Shown piece by piece: positions 7,595 through 14,617 of a stretch of 38,712 nt of DNA. The stretch comes from Rhodospirillaceae bacterium (GTDB lineage Bacteria > Pseudomonadota > Alphaproteobacteria > TMED109). The stretch covers positions 1-38,712 of the forward strand of contig CACMQH010000009.1 of the NCBI GenBank assembly GCA_902615805.1, written 5' to 3'. Below the pieces are notes generated by a model, which saw nothing but the letters and a program-made list of their open reading frames with translations, had not been told where the DNA came from and ran no database searches. The position numbers and the translations under genes are program-made. Each line of letters opens with the position of its first letter. The first letter of the stretch is position 1.

Positions 7595-8668
7595 ATGAAT
7601 TTGAAAAATAGTAGACCTTGTGGAGACTTTAGAACCTCTTACCATAAAGACATGTCTATGTTTGATGATAAAAAAGGATTTTATCTAATATGTTTAGGTA
7701 TTTTATTTCTTATATTTTCACCTTTATATTTAGACTCTTACCTTATTTCTTTATTAATTTATATTGGATTTTATGCAATTGCGGCTTTAGGGTTAAATAT
7801 ATTAGTTGGTTTCACTGGCCAAATATCAGTGGGACATGCAGTTTTTTTTGGTTTTGGAGCCTTTGCATCAGCTTGGTTAAACAATAACTTTGCTATTCCG
7901 GTATTCTTTTGTATACCTATTGCAGCAATACTGACTGCATTAGTAGGACTACTTTTTGGTATTCCGGCTGCCAGAGTAAAAGGACTTTATTTAGCAATAG
8001 CAACTTTGGCAGCACAGTTTATTATGGAAGATTTCTTTTCAAGAGCCTCTTGGTTTACAGGTGGCGTGGATGGAGCGTCAGCTGAGCCTCTGAAAATTTT
8101 TGGAATATTTTTTGATACAGATACAAAATACTTTTTTATAGTTTTATTTTGGGTAGTGATTAGCTTTATTTTAGCAACCAATATATTAAGAACTAGAGAT
8201 GGCAGAGCATTTTTAGCAGTTAGAGATCATTATTTATCTGCAGAAATGATGGGTATTAATCTTACAAAGTATAGAATACTCTCGTTTGGAATTTCATCAT
8301 TCTTTGCTGGTCTAGGCGGAGCACTATATGGTCATTATTTAAATTTTGTATCAATAGAGGAATTTAATATTCAATTATCCATTACTTTTTTAGCTATGAT
8401 TATAATTGGAGGCCTAGGATCTGTTAGGGGATCTATGATGGGTGCTGCATTTATGGTTTTATTACCAGAGATTATGGATTGGTTGACAAGATCTTTAGCA
8501 GGTACACCAATAGATAATGCTTTATCTTTATCAGAGGCTATTCCCTTTATTAAAGAGGCATCTATAGGTTTGGTGATAATATTATTCTTGATTTTTGAAC
8601 CTAATGGATTAGCCTATCGTTGGGGACAAATTAGAGCATGGTTTAAATTATATCCTTTTTCATACTAG
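7595..8668 (+). CDS. Branched-chain-type ABC transporter permease (LivM-like)
   Basis: This is the second permease of the cassette, 357 residues. A soluble N-terminal stretch of about 30 residues (containing RPCGDFRTSYHKDM) precedes the first helix and is, as I recall, typical for LivM proteins of this cassette type, which supports the ATG at 7595. Core motifs are LNILVGFTGQISVGHA, FGIPAARVKGLYLAIATLA, a coupling loop around RDHYLSAEMMGINLTKYR, and IIGGLGSVRGSMMGAAF near the C-terminus. It would form the transmembrane channel with the LivH-like protein. The binding-protein gene follows after 16 bases. Confidence 0.93.
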   Translation: MNLKNSRPCGDFRTSYHKDMSMFDDKKGFYLICLGILFLIFSPLYLDSYLISLLIYIGFYAIAALGLNILVGFTGQISVGHAVFFGFGAFASAWLNNNFAIPVFFCIPIAAILTALVGLLFGIPAARVKGLYLAIATLAAQFIMEDFFSRASWFTGGVDGASAEPLKIFGIFFDTDTKYFFIVLFWVVISFILATNILRTRDGRAFLAVRDHYLSAEMMGINLTKYRILSFGISSFFAGLGGALYGHYLNFVSIEEFNIQLSITFLAMIIIGGLGSVRGSMMGAAFMVLLPEIMDWLTRSLAGTPIDNALSLSEAIPFIKEASIGLVIILFLIFEPNGLAYRWGQIRAWFKLYPFSY

Positions 8669-8673
8669 TTTAC

Positions 8674-8679
8674 AGGAGG
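8674..8679 (+). promoter_or_regulatory. Strong ribosome-binding site of the substrate-binding protein gene
   Basis: AGGAGG lies five bases before the ATG at 8685. It is a full match to the anti-Shine-Dalgarno core, rare in this window where most starts have weak or no such site. It fits the need for a periplasmic binding protein in molar excess over its membrane partners. Confidence 0.75.
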
Positions 8680-8684
8680 CAAAT

Positions 8685-9974
8685 ATGTCAAAATACTTTA
8701 TAAAACTTTCCTATATCATAATATTTATTTTAGGATTTTTACTTTCCAGAATTATTATTTCCAATGATATACCTGTTGGACAGTTAGTTGATTTTACAGG
8801 ACCAACTTCAAGTGTAGGTAAACCTTTTGGTCAGGGACATATTGATGCCATAAAATGGATAAATAAAAATGGTGGAATTAACAATAGAAAAATTAGAGTG
8901 GATACTGTTGATTATAGTTACAAGGCGCCAAGGGCTGTAGCTACATATAAAAGATGGAAGTCTAGATTGAAGGTTATTACTGTTATAGGTTGGGGTACAG
9001 CAGATACTGAAGCACTTATGGAAACTATTGCTAGAGATAAAATTCCATTTTTTTCAGGTTCTTATGCCGGGCAACTTACTGATCCTACAGGTAAAGCTCC
9101 TAATTCTTTTAAAGCAGCTCCGTACAATTTCTTTTATGGTCCTTCCTATTCTGATGCATGTAGGGGTTTGCTAACTTGGGCATTAAAAGATTGGGAAAGT
9201 AGAGGAAAAAGTGATAAGCCTAAATTTGTTCATATGGGCGATAACCATCCTTATCCTAATGCACCTAAACAAGCATGCCGAGAATATGCTCAAGAATTGG
9301 GTTTTGAAGTATTATCAGTAATAAACTACACATTAGCACCTGGAGACTTCACTGCACAATGCTTAACATTAAAACAGATAGAAGCTAACTATGCTTATTT
9401 AGCTAACTCTTCAAATTCTACTACAGCACTTTTAAAGGCCTGTAATACTGTTGGAGCCGAAGTACAGTTTATGACAAATGTTTGGGGCGTAGATGAAACA
9501 GTTATAAAGGCATCTGGTAAAGCAGCTGATGGAATTGTTTTTGCAGTTAGAACTAATTCTGTATGGGGGGATGACACTGAGGGAATGGAGTTAATAAAAA
9601 ATATTTCCTCTATGTCTGGAAAAAAAGATCAATATAGGTCAGTACATTACATCTCAGCAGTTTGTTCAATGTTTTACATTGCAGAGGCAATGAAACTAGC
9701 AATGACAGAAGGAGAATTAAGTGGAGAGAGTATTAGAAATGCAATGTACAAAAATGAAAACTGGGCACCAGGAGAACTTAAAGGAGTATGTCTGCCTTCA
9801 ACTTGGAAAAATGATGATCATAGAGGTCTAATGGAAGTACCTATTTATATGGTAAAAGTAAATGGTCCTACTGATAAAAAGAGTGTTGATCAACTAATGA
9901 AAGAAAAGACTATTCAATTGGTAAAAGAGGATCAAATTTCCCTTCCTAGAAGACCTGAGTGGAGAGGTTATTAA
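8685..9974 (+). CDS. Periplasmic substrate-binding protein of the HAAT-type ABC transporter
   Basis: This 429-residue protein belongs to the Leu/Ile/Val-binding (Peripla_BP_6) class. An N-terminal hydrophobic signal (about residues 5-26) is followed by the first strand of the mature fold, IPVGQLVDFTGPTSSVG, then the helix GHIDAIKWINKNGGINNRKI and a second-lobe segment near YTLAPGDFTAQCLTLKQ. The closing PRRPEWRGY is shared, as far as I recall, by binding proteins of cassettes that also contain CoA ligases. No lipobox cysteine is present, so it should be free in the periplasm. A strong ribosome-binding site precedes it and the second ATPase gene follows after 17 bases. The ligand cannot be told from sequence alone. 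Confidence 0.9.
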   Translation: MSKYFIKLSYIIIFILGFLLSRIIISNDIPVGQLVDFTGPTSSVGKPFGQGHIDAIKWINKNGGINNRKIRVDTVDYSYKAPRAVATYKRWKSRLKVITVIGWGTADTEALMETIARDKIPFFSGSYAGQLTDPTGKAPNSFKAAPYNFFYGPSYSDACRGLLTWALKDWESRGKSDKPKFVHMGDNHPYPNAPKQACREYAQELGFEVLSVINYTLAPGDFTAQCLTLKQIEANYAYLANSSNSTTALLKACNTVGAEVQFMTNVWGVDETVIKASGKAADGIVFAVRTNSVWGDDTEGMELIKNISSMSGKKDQYRSVHYISAVCSMFYIAEAMKLAMTEGELSGESIRNAMYKNENWAPGELKGVCLPSTWKNDDHRGLMEVPIYMVKVNGPTDKKSVDQLMKEKTIQLVKEDQISLPRRPEWRGY

Positions 9975-9991
9975 AAGCTTAGTTTTGATTC

Positions 9992-10777
9992 ATGTTAAAA
10001 ATTAAAAATATTGAAGTAGTATATAATGAAGTAGTTTTGGTCATTAAAGGGTTAAGTCTTGAAGTAAATGAAGGAGAAATAGTATCTCTTTTAGGAGCAA
10101 ATGGAGCAGGAAAGTCTACGACATTAAAATCTATATCTGGTTTATTAAAAACTGAGGATGGTGAGACTACAAAAGGAAGCATTCTTTTTGAAAGTTATGA
10201 TATTACAAGAGCAAATCCATCTGAAATTGTAAAAAAAGGTATCTTTCAAGTAATGGAGGGCAGAAGATGTATCGCAGATATGACTATAGAAGAAAACCTT
10301 AGGCTGGGAGCCCACACTAGAACTGATAGAAAAATTATTAAAAATGATATTGAAGAGGTCATGAACTTTTTTCCTAGGCTTAGAGAAAGAAAAGGTTTGT
10401 CAGGTTATCTTTCTGGAGGAGAACAACAAATGCTTGCAATCGGAAGAGCCCTAATGGCTAAACCTAAAATTATATTAATGGATGAACCATCAATGGGCTT
10501 ATCTCCTATGCTCGTAAAAGAAGTTTTTGATATAATTAGGAAACTTAATAAAGAATTAGGGATTACTATTTTATTAGTAGAACAGAATGCTAAATTGGCA
10601 CTGAATTTATCCTCACGCTCTTACATTATGGAAAATGGTAAGATAGTAATGGAAGGAAAGTCAGAAGACTTACTCGAGAATGAGGATGTTAAAGAGTTTT
10701 ATTTAGGTGGAGGCAATGATAATAGAAAGTCATTTAAAGATTTAAAATCTTACAAAAGAAGAAAACGTTGGCTATGA
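9992..10777 (+). CDS. Branched-chain-type ABC transporter ATP-binding protein (LivF-like)
   Basis: This is the second ATPase of the cassette, 261 residues. Walker A is GANGAGKS, the Q-loop region reads GIFQVMEGRRCIADMTIEEN, the signature is the canonical LSGGEQQMLAIGRAL, Walker B is IILMDEPSMGLSP, and the H-loop position has the LivF-typical Gln (LLVEQNAKLAL). The C-terminus carries a basic tail of about 15 residues (KSYKRRKRW) after the usual end of LivF; its role is unknown. The stop overlaps the ATG of the next gene in an ATGA arrangement, so the phenylacetate-CoA-ligase-like enzyme is tied to the transporter at the translational level. Confidence 0.93.
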   Translation: MLKIKNIEVVYNEVVLVIKGLSLEVNEGEIVSLLGANGAGKSTTLKSISGLLKTEDGETTKGSILFESYDITRANPSEIVKKGIFQVMEGRRCIADMTIEENLRLGAHTRTDRKIIKNDIEEVMNFFPRLRERKGLSGYLSGGEQQMLAIGRALMAKPKIILMDEPSMGLSPMLVKEVFDIIRKLNKELGITILLVEQNAKLALNLSSRSYIMENGKIVMEGKSEDLLENEDVKEFYLGGGNDNRKSFKDLKSYKRRKRWL

Positions 10778-12039
10778 TTAAAAATGATACTAATAATTTT
10801 TTTAATGATAAAGAAACTCAGGATCCTTTAATAAGAGAAAAATTATTATTTAAAGATATTGGTCTAAAACTAAAAAAAATAACTGAAAAGTCAGTTGGAT
10901 GGAAAGATAGACTAAATCAAATTAATTTTGAAAAGATAAATACTAGAGAAGATTTTAATAATATTCCTATAACTAGAAAAACAAATTTGATAGAAATGCA
11001 GAAGTCTAATTTTCCTTATGCTGGTTTTAATATTAAGGATACAAAAGAGTATGCATATATGTTTGCTTCTCCAGGGCCAATTTATGAGCCAGGGGAAAAA
11101 GGTGACTTTTGGAATATGTCAAGTTGCTTATATGCTGCAGGGTTAAGAAAGGGTGATTTAGTTTATAATACTTTCTCGTATCATTTAGGTCCAGCAGGAA
11201 TTATGATAGGAAACTCTGCAATAAATTTTGGCTGTTCAGTTTTACCTGGAGGCGTTGGTAATACTGACTTACAAATAGAAACTATAAGAACAGTAAAGCC
11301 AAGTTTTTATGTTGGAACTCCTTCTTTTTTAAAAATAATTTTGGATAAAATTAATGAAAATAATATAGATGTGTCTTTTTTAAAAAACGCATTGGTTGGA
11401 GCAGAGCCTTTCTCAAATGAATTAAGAAAATATTTTAGAGAAAAATATAAAATTGTTCCATTGCAAATGTATGGCACAGCAGAAGTAGGGTGTATTGCAT
11501 ATGAAAGTAAAAATAAAAATAATGAAGTTAATGATGGAATGATAGTAGATGAAAACATTATTCTAGAAATAGTAAAACCAGGTTCTAATCAGCAAGTTAG
11601 TGACGGCGAAGTAGGAGAGGTAGTAGTTACAAAACTTAATAGCTCTTACCCAATGATTAGATTAGCTACGGGCGATTTATCAGCAATAATAGATACTCCA
11701 AGCCCATGTGGTAGAACAAATATGAGAATTAAGGGATGGATGGGTAGAGCAGAACAATCTACAAAGGTGAAAGGTATTTTTATTACTCCAGAACAAATAA
11801 ATAAATTAATCAATACTTTTTTACAAATATCTAAAGCAAGGCTTGTTATAGAAAGTAAAGATTTTTTAGATGACCCTGTATTGATATGTGAAGTTAACAA
11901 CAGAAATAATATTCAGGAAGAAGATATTAAAGCTTTTTTTAAGAGCCAATTTAAATTAAATATTAGAGTTAATTTTGTAAATGAAGGTAATATAGCAAAT
12001 GATGGCATAATCATAGAAGATAAGAGAAATAAAAATTAA
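10774..12039 (+). CDS. Phenylacetate-CoA ligase (PaaK)-family protein of the transporter cassette
   Basis: This 421-residue adenylate-forming protein is related to PaaK. I start it at the ATG at 10774, which overlaps the LivF-like stop as ATGA; a TTG six bases earlier is a poorer choice. The usual PaaK phosphate loop (SSGTTGKPT type) is replaced by ASPGPIYEPG. Other motifs are kept: LVGAEPFSNELR, LQMYGTAEVGCIAYE, IRLATGDLSAI and GWMGRAEQSTKVKGIFITPEQI. The changed loop appears to be a trait of PaaK relatives that sit in these ABC cassettes rather than damage. It may prefer aromatic or other acids, or may use a different nucleotide-binding mode. It is the second CoA ligase of the unit; the cytochrome c maturation genes begin 6 bases later. 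Confidence 0.85.
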   Translation: MIKNDTNNFFNDKETQDPLIREKLLFKDIGLKLKKITEKSVGWKDRLNQINFEKINTREDFNNIPITRKTNLIEMQKSNFPYAGFNIKDTKEYAYMFASPGPIYEPGEKGDFWNMSSCLYAAGLRKGDLVYNTFSYHLGPAGIMIGNSAINFGCSVLPGGVGNTDLQIETIRTVKPSFYVGTPSFLKIILDKINENNIDVSFLKNALVGAEPFSNELRKYFREKYKIVPLQMYGTAEVGCIAYESKNKNNEVNDGMIVDENIILEIVKPGSNQQVSDGEVGEVVVTKLNSSYPMIRLATGDLSAIIDTPSPCGRTNMRIKGWMGRAEQSTKVKGIFITPEQINKLINTFLQISKARLVIESKDFLDDPVLICEVNNRNNIQEEDIKAFFKSQFKLNIRVNFVNEGNIANDGIIIEDKRNKN

Positions 12040-12045
12040 GCTTAT

Positions 12046-12639
12046 ATGAAAAAAAAGCTATCCTTAACAGTAACTAAATTAAGATGTAAAAGAAATTCAA
12101 TAAGTGTTTTTAAACCACTTTCATTTAAAGTTTCCGAAGGGCAAATGTTAATAATAAAAGGTAAAAACGGTAGAGGGAAGACAACTCTTATACACTGTTT
12201 AGCTGGTCTTTTGTCTTACCAAGGATTTGTAAGATGGAAAGGAGTAGAAGGCAAAATAGGATACATAGGTCATAAGTTTGGTTTGAAAGAATATGAAACA
12301 GTGTATGATTTTATAAAATTCTGGAAAGCGGTTTATAGTTCTAAAGTTAGTATTGAAGAAGTTGTTGAATTTTTTTCACTATTTAATGTACTATTTTCTC
12401 CTATTGCCTTTTTATCATTTGGTCAAAAAAAAAAGTTAACTTTCGTAAGGCTTTATTTTTTTAACAATAATGTATGGTTGCTTGATGAACCTTTTTCAGG
12501 GATGGATGATAATAATAGAGAATTAATAGTTAATATGATAGAAAGCCATATATTAAATAAAGGTATGGTAGTCTTATCCACTCATGAGAAAGGAAGAATT
12601 TTAAATATTAAAAATACCAAGGAATTAGTTATTGAATAA
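12046..12639 (+). CDS. ccmA: Heme/c-type cytochrome maturation ABC ATPase CcmA
   Basis: CcmA is the ATPase of the CcmABCD complex that releases holo-CcmE from CcmC during cytochrome c maturation. The protein is 197 residues, the normal short length. Walker A is GKNGRGKT, followed by LIHCLAGLL; the CcmA-typical IGYIGHKFGLKEYETVYDF segment follows. The signature is LSFGQKKKLTFVRL, Walker B is VWLLDEPFSGMD, and the H-loop is VVLSTHE. It opens the ccm run immediately after the ligase cassette and overlaps ccmB by 8 bases. Confidence 0.94.
   Translation: MKKKLSLTVTKLRCKRNSISVFKPLSFKVSEGQMLIIKGKNGRGKTTLIHCLAGLLSYQGFVRWKGVEGKIGYIGHKFGLKEYETVYDFIKFWKAVYSSKVSIEEVVEFFSLFNVLFSPIAFLSFGQKKKLTFVRLYFFNNNVWLLDEPFSGMDDNNRELIVNMIESHILNKGMVVLSTHEKGRILNIKNTKELVIE
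12619..12623 (+). promoter_or_regulatory. Ribosome-binding site supporting the TTG start of ccmB
   Basis: AAGGA within the end of ccmA lies eight bases before a TTG at 12632. No ATG or GTG is available in frame near the expected CcmB N-terminus, so this site is the main evidence for a TTG start. Confidence 0.55.
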
Positions 12640-13291
12640 TTTATTTTACATAATTTTAAAAAAAGATTTTAAAGATAATCTTTTGTCAAATAAAGCCTGG
12701 TTTACCATTTCCTTTTTTTTATTATGTTTGATTATATTTCCTCTTGCTTTTGGCAGTAGTCAATATTTAGAATTAAATGTATCTATATCAGCTATTTGGA
12801 TCTCCACACTTTTCGCAAATTTAATTGCCTTAGATCATATGTATAAAGAGGATTATAATGATGGAACTTTACTTTATTATATTGTTAACAAAGTACCACT
12901 GGTTATCGTAGTTTATGCAAAATGTTTAAGTCATTGGCTTTTTAGTGGATTACCAATTATTTTAATTGCCCCCTTATGTTCTTATGTATTTTCAGGTTAT
13001 AGTGAAAATAATTTAAACTTATTTATTAGTTTAATATTAGCTACACCAATATTCACTTTAATAGGCTCTCCAATTGCAGCTTTAATGTTAGGCTCTTCCT
13101 TGAGAGGCGCAGCATTAACCTTTATTACTCTTCCATTTTATTTACCAATTATAATTTTTGGTGTCATGGGAACTAATATCAATAATAGTAATATAAATGC
13201 TGAATTTTATTTATTATTAGCTATCTTAAGTATAGGCATGATATTTTTTCCTATGATAACAGTAAAAATTTTAAAAAGTATAATCAATTAA
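12632..13291 (+). CDS. ccmB: Heme exporter membrane protein CcmB
   Basis: CcmB is the membrane partner of CcmA. The 219-residue protein has six predicted helices and the conserved N-terminal pattern LKKDFKDNLLSNKAWFTISFF. It also has WISTLFANLIALDHMYKEDYNDGT, here described as the WISTLF helix followed by the acidic cytoplasmic loop, and later the stretch RGAALTFITLPFYLPIIIFG. The start codon is TTG at 12632, inside the end of ccmA, with an AAGGA site before it. The next gene starts two bases after the stop. Confidence 0.92.
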   Translation: MNNLFYIILKKDFKDNLLSNKAWFTISFFLLCLIIFPLAFGSSQYLELNVSISAIWISTLFANLIALDHMYKEDYNDGTLLYYIVNKVPLVIVVYAKCLSHWLFSGLPIILIAPLCSYVFSGYSENNLNLFISLILATPIFTLIGSPIAALMLGSSLRGAALTFITLPFYLPIIIFGVMGTNINNSNINAEFYLLLAILSIGMIFFPMITVKILKSIIN

Positions 13292-13293
13292 AG

Positions 13294-14016
13294 ATGTTAA
13301 GGAAACTGCATAAATACGCTAACCCAAATAAGTTTAGCTTAATTATAATGCCTATAAAAAATGTTTGTCTTTATACTGCATTACCTTTAATTGCTATAGG
13401 TTTAATAATAGGATTATTTTTTTCTCCACCTGACTATCAGCAAGGAGAAACAGTTAGAATAATGTATATTCATGTATCTTCAGCATGGATAAGTTTATTT
13501 GCCTATGTTTTGATTTTTTTTCTTAGTGTTTTTTATTTAATTTGGAAATTTCCTTTATTTGTATTAATGGCTAAAGAAATACCATTTGTAGCTATTATAT
13601 TTACTTTAATAACTTTGATTACAGGATCGCTATGGGGAAAACCTACATGGGGAACATATTGGGTCTGGGATGCAAGGCTTACTTCATTTTTAATATTATT
13701 ATTTATATATTTAGGTTTAATTTTTATTGATAAAGCATTCAAATATAATGTAAATGGTGATTTATCCTTTTCTTATTTATCAATAATTGGAGCTATAAAT
13801 ATACCCATTATAAAATTTTCAGTTGATTGGTGGAATACTTTACATCAACCGGCAAGCGTAATTAGAGCAAGTGGTCCGTCAATTAACATTGAGATGCTTA
13901 TTCCACTAATGATTATGTCTACAGGCGTTTTACTATTATTTTTTTATTTAATTTTTACTAATATTCAGTCTGCAATAGCGGAAAAAAAGATCTTATTTTT
14001 AAGTTCAAAGGATTAA
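13294..14016 (+). CDS. ccmC: Heme handling protein CcmC
   Basis: CcmC binds heme at the outer face of the inner membrane and loads it onto CcmE. The protein is 240 residues with six helices. The tryptophan-rich WWD-type motif WGTYWVWDARLTS lies near residues 120-133. The two external heme-ligand histidines are in YIHVSSAW and WWNTLHQPAS, both in their usual positions around the motif. It sits between ccmB (two-base gap) and the small ccmD (five-base gap), the standard order. Confidence 0.96.
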   Translation: MLRKLHKYANPNKFSLIIMPIKNVCLYTALPLIAIGLIIGLFFSPPDYQQGETVRIMYIHVSSAWISLFAYVLIFFLSVFYLIWKFPLFVLMAKEIPFVAIIFTLITLITGSLWGKPTWGTYWVWDARLTSFLILLFIYLGLIFIDKAFKYNVNGDLSFSYLSIIGAINIPIIKFSVDWWNTLHQPASVIRASGPSINIEMLIPLMIMSTGVLLLFFYLIFTNIQSAIAEKKILFLSSKD

Positions 14017-14021
14017 TTACT

Positions 14022-14198
14022 ATGAGTGAACTTTCCTTGATATTTGAAATGAATGGGTATGGTTTTTTTATTTGGTCTGCTTATGGTGTGTGGTTCGTAT
14101 TGTTAATATTATTATTTTTAAAAGTTCTTTTAAGAAAAAAAGAAATTAAAAGAAAATTAGAATACTTGATTGAGAAAAATGATGGTTTTGAAGAATAA
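14022..14198 (+). CDS. ccmD: Heme exporter protein CcmD (small membrane subunit)
   Basis: This small gene encodes 58 residues with one membrane helix. The N-terminal part reads MNGYGFFIWSAYGVWFVLL, matching the CcmD hallmark of a short polar start, a Gly-Tyr-x-x-x-(Y/I)-W-x-(S/A)-Tyr segment and a helix. A strongly basic tail follows (LRKKEIKRKLEYL), with a coiled-coil look. CcmD is needed to free holo-CcmE from the CcmABC complex. Position between ccmC and ccmE, length and topology all agree. Its last 20 bases overlap ccmE. Confidence 0.9.
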   Translation: MSELSLIFEMNGYGFFIWSAYGVWFVLLILLFLKVLLRKKEIKRKLEYLIEKNDGFEE

Positions 14199-14616
14199 AA
14201 AATTGAAAAGATTTAGTTTTCTGTTAGCAGCATTTTTAAGTATTGCATTGGCAACATTTTTTGTATTAAAAGCTTTAGATGAAAAAATTGTTTTTTTTTA
14301 CACACCTTCTAAGTTATTTGAAAAAGAAGAAGACAAAATGCAATATATTAGAGTAGGAGGATTAGTTAAAGAAAAAAGCATCAATTTTAGTGATGATGGT
14401 TTAAAAGTAAATTTTATGATAACTGATAATAAAAATACTGTGAATGTTATGTTTGAAGGTATTCTTCCAGACTTGTTTAGGGAAAATCAAGGAGTAGTTG
14501 CGGAGGGTAGATTTAATAAAGAAAAAAAAATATTTATGGCTGAAAAGGTATTAGCAAAACATGATGAAAATTATATGCCACCGGAAATTCACAAAGCTTT
14601 AGAGGAGGAAAAATAA
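14179..14616 (+). CDS. ccmE: Cytochrome c-type heme chaperone CcmE
   Basis: CcmE carries heme covalently from CcmC to CcmF in the periplasm. With the ATG at 14179 it has 145 residues: a basic N-terminus, one membrane anchor (about residues 10-29), and an OB-fold beta barrel starting at RVGGLVKEKSI. The heme-binding histidine is H128 within LAKHDENYMP, with Y132 in the usual HxxxY spacing. This is the HxxxY form, not the archaeal CxxxY form. Starts at TTG 14170 or ATG 14182 are also possible; all overlap ccmD. Confidence 0.94.
   Translation: MMVLKNKKLKRFSFLLAAFLSIALATFFVLKALDEKIVFFYTPSKLFEKEEDKMQYIRVGGLVKEKSINFSDDGLKVNFMITDNKNTVNVMFEGILPDLFRENQGVVAEGRFNKEKKIFMAEKVLAKHDENYMPPEIHKALEEEK
14603..14608 (+). 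promoter_or_regulatory. Strong ribosome-binding site supporting the TTG start of ccmF
   Basis: AGGAGG at the end of ccmE lies nine bases before the TTG at 14618. The encoded N-terminus VAELGFILLIFAF matches the CcmF family, so the TTG start is well supported. Confidence 0.7.
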
Positions 14617-14617
14617 A

